From Neptuniibacter caesariensis (GTDB lineage: Bacteria > Pseudomonadota > Gammaproteobacteria > Pseudomonadales > Balneatricaceae): a stretch of DNA of 64,000 nucleotides. The notes under the pieces were generated by a model, which had not been told where the DNA came from, ran no database searches, and worked only from the letters and a program-made list of their open reading frames with translations. Position numbers and translations under genes: made by a program. This document shows positions 62,627 to 64,000 of this stretch, one piece after another (position 1 is the first letter of the stretch; each line of letters opens with the position of its first letter). The stretch is taken from assembly GCF_000153345.1 (NCBI RefSeq), contig NZ_CH724125.1:1020095-1084094 (forward strand), in the 5' to 3' direction.

Positions 62627-63118
62627 CTAATTTTCCTTAACCGATTCCAATGTAGTGACTAAATCCTGAAAAGCCTCTCTGTTTCTTTCGTTCAAATCCA
62701 TGAGAATACGGTGGGAATCAATAATCCTTTCCTTCATCTCATCAACTGACTCTTGAACAAAAGGCAGCTCCTTAAGATCCTGAACGCTGGAAGGCAACTG
62801 ATCTATTAAAACGAAAATATGATCAAACCCCATAGTAAATAGGATACGGGTAATATCATCGTTGGTGGATACAAGTGTTGGCTTATCTAATTCAAGCGCT
62901 TTTGCCTTGAGTGATAATTTTGCAATCAGGCCCAGCGAGGTACTATCAATACCTTCTGTTTGAGTCAGGTCGATGAGGATATTTTTCACTTCAGGGCTAG
63001 AAAGAGACTGTTGAAGGTGACAATCAAGGGAAGAGCACAGCGTCAGCCGCACGTCACCTACAAACTTAAGCACGTACATACCTTCTACCAACGCTGAATA
63101 TATAGAACCTTCTTGCAT
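62627..63118 (-). CDS. STAS-domain antagonist with C-terminal helical extension (HsbA-like)
   Basis: A 163-residue protein: STAS domain about 5-105 (MYVLKFVGDVRLTLCSSLDC, IDLTQTEGIDSTSLGLIAKL with the candidate phospho-Ser in IDSTSLG), then a helical tail about 110-163. This resembles Pseudomonas HsbA. The ATG at 63118 follows the phosphatase stop by two bases (TGAAAATG), so they are coupled. The small RNA candidate lies just downstream. Confidence 0.88.
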   Translation of the reverse strand: MQEGSIYSALVEGMYVLKFVGDVRLTLCSSLDCHLQQSLSSPEVKNILIDLTQTEGIDSTSLGLIAKLSLKAKALELDKPTLVSTNDDITRILFTMGFDHIFVLIDQLPSSVQDLKELPFVQESVDEMKERIIDSHRILMDLNERNREAFQDLVTTLESVKEN

Positions 63119-63120
63119 TT

Positions 63121-64000
63121 TCACTGCCTGCAAATAGTCATTATCGCAATGTCATCCGGTGCTTCACTTATTATACCGGGTAGAAGACAATCCTTGACCC
63201 TTTCCGGCCCTTCCCCTTTAGTCTCAACCACCGCATCAACTAATCTCTGCTCCTTGGCAATCATATCGCCTTCATTAAGCATTTCCAGAATTCCATCGGA
63301 GAAAAGAGTAATCTGGTATTGATCCTCTAGGCTTATTTTTCTCTCATCAAACATAGGTTCAGGAAAAAGCCCAACAGGCATCCCCCTGCCCTCCAGAAAG
63401 CGACTACCTGAGCTGTCCGTAATGATTGGCATTGGGTGATGACCACCGACAGCATATCTTAACTGCTTCTTTTCGGTATCAATAATACCCAGAAAAATAC
63501 TGAGATGTTTACCTAATCCGGTTTCCAAAAGCTCAGTGTTAATTCTGTAAAGCGTATCAACTGGCGATAATATGTCAAAACTTGATCGGCGGCGAAAGTT
63601 CCTCAATAACCGGTTTGTCATGTTTTTTAACAACACCGTAACCAATGCAGAAGAAGCGCCATGCCCCGACACGTCAGCAAGATAAAACAGTGTTTTTTCT
63701 TCATCTACTTTAATGACATCAACAAAATCGCCACTCAGGTAGAGAGAAGGAATCAATAGGTACTGAGCCGTTATGCTACCCAGTTTAACTGAGTTTTCAG
63801 GCAACATATTCTGCTGAATCTGTCGCGCCGCTTGTTGATCAATTTGCAATTCATGGAGGCTTTTTTCTAGCTCCTCACGGTAATGAAGGTTTTTTTCAAC
63901 CAAGCCAGCTTGATGCAATAAGCCTGAAATTGCAGAAGCGAATTCCACATTTTCTTCCTGAATCCGTTCTTTAATAAATACATCATTGGCACCACTACGA
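63121..64000 (-). CDS. Receiver-PP2C phosphatase (RsbU/HsbR-like), 5' end cut by window edge
   Basis: The open frame continues to the right edge, so the start is outside. The first residues in view (SGANDVFIKERIQEEN) are the end of a receiver domain; a helical linker follows (LHYREELEKSLHELQIDQQA) and then a complete SpoIIE/PP2C phosphatase domain: ARQIQQNMLPE, SGDFVDVI, FYLADVSGHGASSALVTVLL, AVGGHHPMPI, TLFSDGILEMLNEG and APDDIAIMTI. No C-terminal ATPase follows, unlike the protein at 30734. It presumably dephosphorylates the STAS protein encoded next. Confidence 0.88.
   Translation of the reverse strand, partial: RSGANDVFIKERIQEENVEFASAISGLLHQAGLVEKNLHYREELEKSLHELQIDQQAARQIQQNMLPENSVKLGSITAQYLLIPSLYLSGDFVDVIKVDEEKTLFYLADVSGHGASSALVTVLLKNMTNRLLRNFRRRSSFDILSPVDTLYRINTELLETGLGKHLSIFLGIIDTEKKQLRYAVGGHHPMPIITDSSGSRFLEGRGMPVGLFPEPMFDERKISLEDQYQITLFSDGILEMLNEGDMIAKEQRLVDAVVETKGEGPERVKDCLLPGIISEAPDDIAIMTICRQ

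Noticed and set aside
1..64000. tRNA, rRNA, transposase, integrase, phage or CRISPR features
   Set aside because: None recognised on reading; a covariance-model tRNA search would be needed to exclude a tRNA fully.

Overview
The window looks like a chromosomal segment of a marine-type gammaproteobacterium, most like the Oceanospirillales/Neptunomonas-Amphritea kind of genome. That placement is an inference from gene content (tripartite tricarboxylate transporter, Che cluster, MltC, DeaD, RsmZ-like RNA) and a base composition that by eye is in the mid-40s % GC. Gene density is ordinary. I see no tRNA, rRNA, insertion sequence, prophage or CRISPR array. Both ends cut genes: a class I photolyase at the left edge and a receiver-phosphatase protein at the right edge.

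Region 1 (1-7979) is a photo-oxidative or singlet-oxygen stress locus. An ECF sigma factor and its zinc anti-sigma factor ChrR are transcribed leftward with a YbgA-like protein and phrB. Divergently, a five-gene operon encodes an FAD oxidoreductase, a DUF1365 protein, a cyclopropane-fatty-acid-synthase-like methyltransferase, a DUF3429 membrane protein and an iron-sulfur (6-4)-type photolyase. Both start regions carry the same promoter architecture, TGATC[C/T]-N16-CGTA. A third relaxed copy precedes a second operon at 15053-19155 (a primary-type sigma factor, DUF2878, chalcone-isomerase-like, DUF3833, SDR, NTF2-like), which suggests a two-tier sigma cascade. Between these lie a short-form NAD-glutamate dehydrogenase, a periplasmic binding protein and a chemoreceptor.

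Region 2 (19229-30737) holds housekeeping and stress genes: a thiolase-like protein, an M48 protease followed by a second ECF sigma operon with a DUF3106 protein, a repeat-rich exported protein, an XRE-cupin regulator, a TraB/GumN protein, a double-receiver protein, DeaD helicase, RidA and TlyA.

Region 3 (30734-42666) is a complete leftward chemotaxis cluster: STAS, CheY, CheA, CheW, PAS-MCP, CheR, CheD, CheB, MCP, STAS, and a receiver-PP2C phosphatase-ATPase protein. It is preceded by a very good sigma-28 (FliA) promoter. It resembles the Pseudomonas che2 layout, with partner-switching genes attached.

Region 4 (42857-55699) contains DUF1289, MsrAB, a eukaryote-type HisA, MltC, a CitAB-like two-component system diverging from tctCBA, a porin, a DUF2057 protein and an SAH-hydrolase-like protein.

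Region 5 (55945-64000) contains a diguanylate cyclase, a four-gene ExbB/ExbD-like membrane complex operon, an SH3-domain protein, an orphan AmrS radical SAM enzyme, and a partner-switch pair (PP2C phosphatase and STAS). Directly downstream of that pair I find a strong candidate CsrA/RsmA-sequestering small RNA, with six GGA motifs and an intrinsic terminator. This RNA and the ECF promoter set are the most informative new observations.
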